Origin: Verrucomicrobium spinosum | Lineage (GTDB): Bacteria; Verrucomicrobiota; Verrucomicrobiia; JADLBR01; JAIBCM01 | Length of the DNA stretch: 42,454 bases | Assembly: GCA_020718645.1 (NCBI GenBank) | Contig: DYRQ01000008.1 | Span: 1 to 42,454, forward strand | Reading direction: 5' to 3' | Shown: positions 40,121 to 42,454 of the stretch, in pieces | How positions within the stretch are numbered: position 1 is the stretch's first letter | Layout of the letters: each line of letters starts with the position of its first letter | Program-made: the position numbers and the translations under genes | The notes under the pieces: generated by a model | What the model was told of the DNA's origin: nothing | Seen by the model: only the letters and a program-made list of their open reading frames with translations | Database searches by the model: none

Positions 40121-42316
40121 CTATTCTTCGGTGAAGAGAAAGACTTTCAAAGCTGCAATGGCTCGGCGCACTAAATAATACTCATTATACGGACGATTGT
40201 CAGACACAATGACAGCTTTGTCCTCTGACGATAAGCGCCTCATATCTAGCTCTGCTTTGAGAACCTCCTGAAGACCTGTTTTAGCGTCAACTCCCCCATA
40301 GTATGGCCACTCGTTGATATCCTGAATCACTTTGGGGGGCATTTTTTCAAAAGCTTCTTGGACCGTTATATTTCTGATCGGAGAAGCCGAAGCCAGATAA
40401 TGTATGCCCGCACCATCGTAGGACCGGAACGCTCGGACATAAGGAAAAACAGCAATCAGTGAATTGGCTATAGCTGGCGAACTACTACGCTCTTCCCTGC
40501 CGGGAAACCATGTTTGGAATATGCCATCTTTATTCAATTTACTCAAAACCAATTCGTGAAACTCTTTTGAGTAAAGCAGGCTCGATCCAGCAGCAGGAAC
40601 CGGCGGCGGTGGATCAATGACAATAATATCGTAAGTATTTTTGCTTCTTTTCAAATAGCGCCTGCCATCATCTATGACCCGCATCCCTAAAGGATTGCGC
40701 AATACAGCCGCTGCATCTTCATGGAAATACCCAAAGCTTTTATATACGCTCGGAACCAATTCAACCGCGGTCGTTTTCAGATCCCACGCCAAAAGTGAGC
40801 GATAGCTTCCCCCCATACCAAAGCAGATATTCAAAGCAGTTTTCGGCTCACTCTGGTGACATAATATCGGCAAGTGTGACATGTGCTTGGTTGAAGGCGT
40901 CAGGAGCGTAATATTAACTCCATTCACCCTGAGTGCTTTGAGATGATTATCTCCAGTAGCAACAACAGTTGCCACATGATCACGCCATACTTGATGAGTG
41001 ACCCCTAAAATCCATCGTTCGTCGTGAATGACACTTTGAAATAGGGATATCATCATCAGAGCTATAAATGCACAGGATATGCCTAGGCGCTTCCATACAT
41101 GATGTTTTACAACTGAAAATCCGATCAGAAAAACTGGTATGGATAACATAATCATGGAATGCTGGGTAGAAAACTGCGGCAATAGAATATACGAGGCTAC
41201 AAGCGGTCCGAGGATGCACCCTACCGTATTAATTCCATAGGCTTTACCAGCTACAACGCTGTCACCGCCGGATATTTTATCAATAAAGGATGGTGTGAAA
41301 TAACCCAGCAACGCACAGAACGGAGCAATGCTGAAAAGCGCGGTGATCCCACGCATATAAATATCTGAAAAAAATCTAGCGTCATTCACTATCGCCGGGA
41401 TGAGCCCAGCTATGGCGAGAATCGCTATCATTTCCACATCGGAGAAGTTTGCTTTCGCTCGGTAAGTTTTGGCTCCAAGCCAAGTAGCACTCAAGTAAAC
41501 AAATAGAATAGCGGAAAAAGCGTAGATTTGTGTCCCTAAAACAGTCGTGAAAGACCTGATCCAAACTACCTCCATTCCCATTGAAACAAAGCCAGTGGCA
41601 AACAGTATCATGCAATCTTGCGCTTTTATCCCAAAACTAGTTTTTTCAGCAGAGGCGTTCTTGACGAAAGAATCGCCGTTATTACAGTAGCCGTTTTTCT
41701 CACTTGCGCACAGCAGCCAAGCAACAATGGCAATAGCGATATTGGTCACGCCAGCTATCTTGAGCGTTCCATCAAATCCAAAAACTTCGACTAGGACGAG
41801 CGCGGTGAAGGCTATACCCAGCAAAGCCCCCAAAACATTGGCTGTGTATAAAAAACTGAAAGATTTGTTTTTCTGGTTCGCTATAACCAGACTCGACTCC
41901 ATAACAAAAGGGTAGGTGCATCCCATAGCAAAAGTCCACGGCAGTATTGAACATACAATCGCTAAGGCCGTGAGAGCCATATACTGGGCTGTGTGAGTTT
42001 CCCCACAGCCCGCGAGCAGATTTTCGCTCCACTGAAACAGTATCGGGACTAGCCATGAACCAAGCGCAATTACTAATTCCGCTACTCCATACCAAAACAT
42101 GGCTGGCTTATTTGAGCGCTTTTCTAGACCTTTTACCAGACTTCCCCCAAACCAAGAGCCTAGGGCCAGCCCTAGCATGAAAGTGGACATGACTAATGAA
42201 ATGACAGCACTAATAACGCCGAACGAGGCATAAGCTAGGCGAACCCACGCTATCTGATAGAGCAACCCGCAAAAGCCTGATGCGAAAAACAAAATTTGTA
42301 TGGTTTTGTTTATCAT
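40121..42316 (-). CDS. Membrane-fused spermidine synthase-like protein
   Basis: A 731-residue protein. The N-terminal half (about 1-420) has some twelve or more hydrophobic segments of the MFS-like type found in fused spermidine synthases (SGFCGLLYQIAWVRLA, MLGLALGSWFGG). The C-terminal half (about 470-700) is a SAM-binding fold with NICFGMGGSYRSLLAW, TTAVELVPSVYKSF, VIDDGRRYLKR and YDIIVIDPPPPV. The usual GGGDG of spermidine synthase reads GMGGS, so polyamine synthesis is doubtful. Such proteins may transfer aminopropyl or other groups at the membrane. It begins next to the window end, with no partner seen. Confidence 0.85.
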   Translation of the reverse strand: MINKTIQILFFASGFCGLLYQIAWVRLAYASFGVISAVISLVMSTFMLGLALGSWFGGSLVKGLEKRSNKPAMFWYGVAELVIALGSWLVPILFQWSENLLAGCGETHTAQYMALTALAIVCSILPWTFAMGCTYPFVMESSLVIANQKNKSFSFLYTANVLGALLGIAFTALVLVEVFGFDGTLKIAGVTNIAIAIVAWLLCASEKNGYCNNGDSFVKNASAEKTSFGIKAQDCMILFATGFVSMGMEVVWIRSFTTVLGTQIYAFSAILFVYLSATWLGAKTYRAKANFSDVEMIAILAIAGLIPAIVNDARFFSDIYMRGITALFSIAPFCALLGYFTPSFIDKISGGDSVVAGKAYGINTVGCILGPLVASYILLPQFSTQHSMIMLSIPVFLIGFSVVKHHVWKRLGISCAFIALMMISLFQSVIHDERWILGVTHQVWRDHVATVVATGDNHLKALRVNGVNITLLTPSTKHMSHLPILCHQSEPKTALNICFGMGGSYRSLLAWDLKTTAVELVPSVYKSFGYFHEDAAAVLRNPLGMRVIDDGRRYLKRSKNTYDIIVIDPPPPVPAAGSSLLYSKEFHELVLSKLNKDGIFQTWFPGREERSSSPAIANSLIAVFPYVRAFRSYDGAGIHYLASASPIRNITVQEAFEKMPPKVIQDINEWPYYGGVDAKTGLQEVLKAELDMRRLSSEDKAVIVSDNRPYNEYYLVRRAIAALKVFLFTEE

Positions 42317-42454
42317 GTTTTTATCCGTCTATTCATAAAGCTGTTGACTCTTGCATTGCACCACCCTGACCAGCAATCATATTATCGTATTTTTGCGGAA
42401 ATCGCTTGGCAAACAAGGATACTGATACACCCACAGTCGTTTACTCACGAAAGG

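Noticed and set aside
1-42454. CRISPR array, IS element or prophage
   Set aside because: No regularly spaced direct repeats, transposase, integrase or phage structural genes were found on reading both strands.

Overview
The window reads as a stretch of chromosome from a Gram-negative, flagellated bacterium, most likely of the Verrucomicrobiota/PVC group. The Kdo transferase (WaaA) implies a lipopolysaccharide outer membrane. The two long TPR-secretin proteins resemble the Amuc_1098-type proteins of Akkermansia and relatives, and the DUF2723 and Agl23-type membrane glycosyltransferases fit the same group. This placement is an inference from gene families and was not tested by a tree. There is no rRNA, CRISPR array, transposase or integrase. 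Genes are dense, and several pairs share a 4-base ATGA overlap.

Layout. 1-210: non-coding, repeat-like. 211-5477: an EAL/HDOD signalling protein, a PAP2 phosphatase, a LolA-like protein coupled to a PHP phosphoesterase, an RsuA/RluB-type pseudouridine synthase, and a CheW-like protein with a zinc-binding CZB domain inside it. 5694-13234 (+): a tight run of FmdB-like zinc ribbon, DUF2723-TPR membrane protein, secreted nuclease, methyltransferase, CLC anion transporter (fluoride-type motifs) and WaaA. 13264-16403 (-): two coupled GT-C-like membrane proteins. 16465-18346: coiled-coil membrane protein, YfcE-like phosphodiesterase and a class III sirtuin. 18451-20956: tRNA-Tyr, DAHP synthase and TyrRS, a small tyrosine-themed cluster. 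21048-22721: ribosomal protein S1. 22982-25035 (+): HemC with a 21-residue insertion, a CheY-like receiver and a TPR protein. 25090-33723 (-): RF3, an unknown secreted protein, two tandem secretins and a GT2 glycosyltransferase. 33768-38290: small lipoprotein, TsaD, CtpA, glycine-zipper lipoprotein, yeast-type cytosine deaminase and a second TPR protein. 38409-42316 (-): flagellin, a YkgJ-type cysteine-cluster protein, tRNA-Thr, tRNA-Cys and a membrane-fused spermidine-synthase-like protein.

The most striking signal is the leader of the flagellin gene. About 130 nt of minus-strand leader folds into consecutive hairpins. Two of them present AGGA in a four-base loop on a perfect 5-bp stem, and the Shine-Dalgarno is itself AAGGAG. 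This is what a CsrA-repressed flagellin mRNA should look like. A GG-N10-GC sigma-54-like promoter lies just upstream. Other points for follow-up are the split CheW-CZB protein, the HemC insertion, the tandem secretins, the fungal-like cytosine deaminase and the tRNA-Thr/ykgJ pair.
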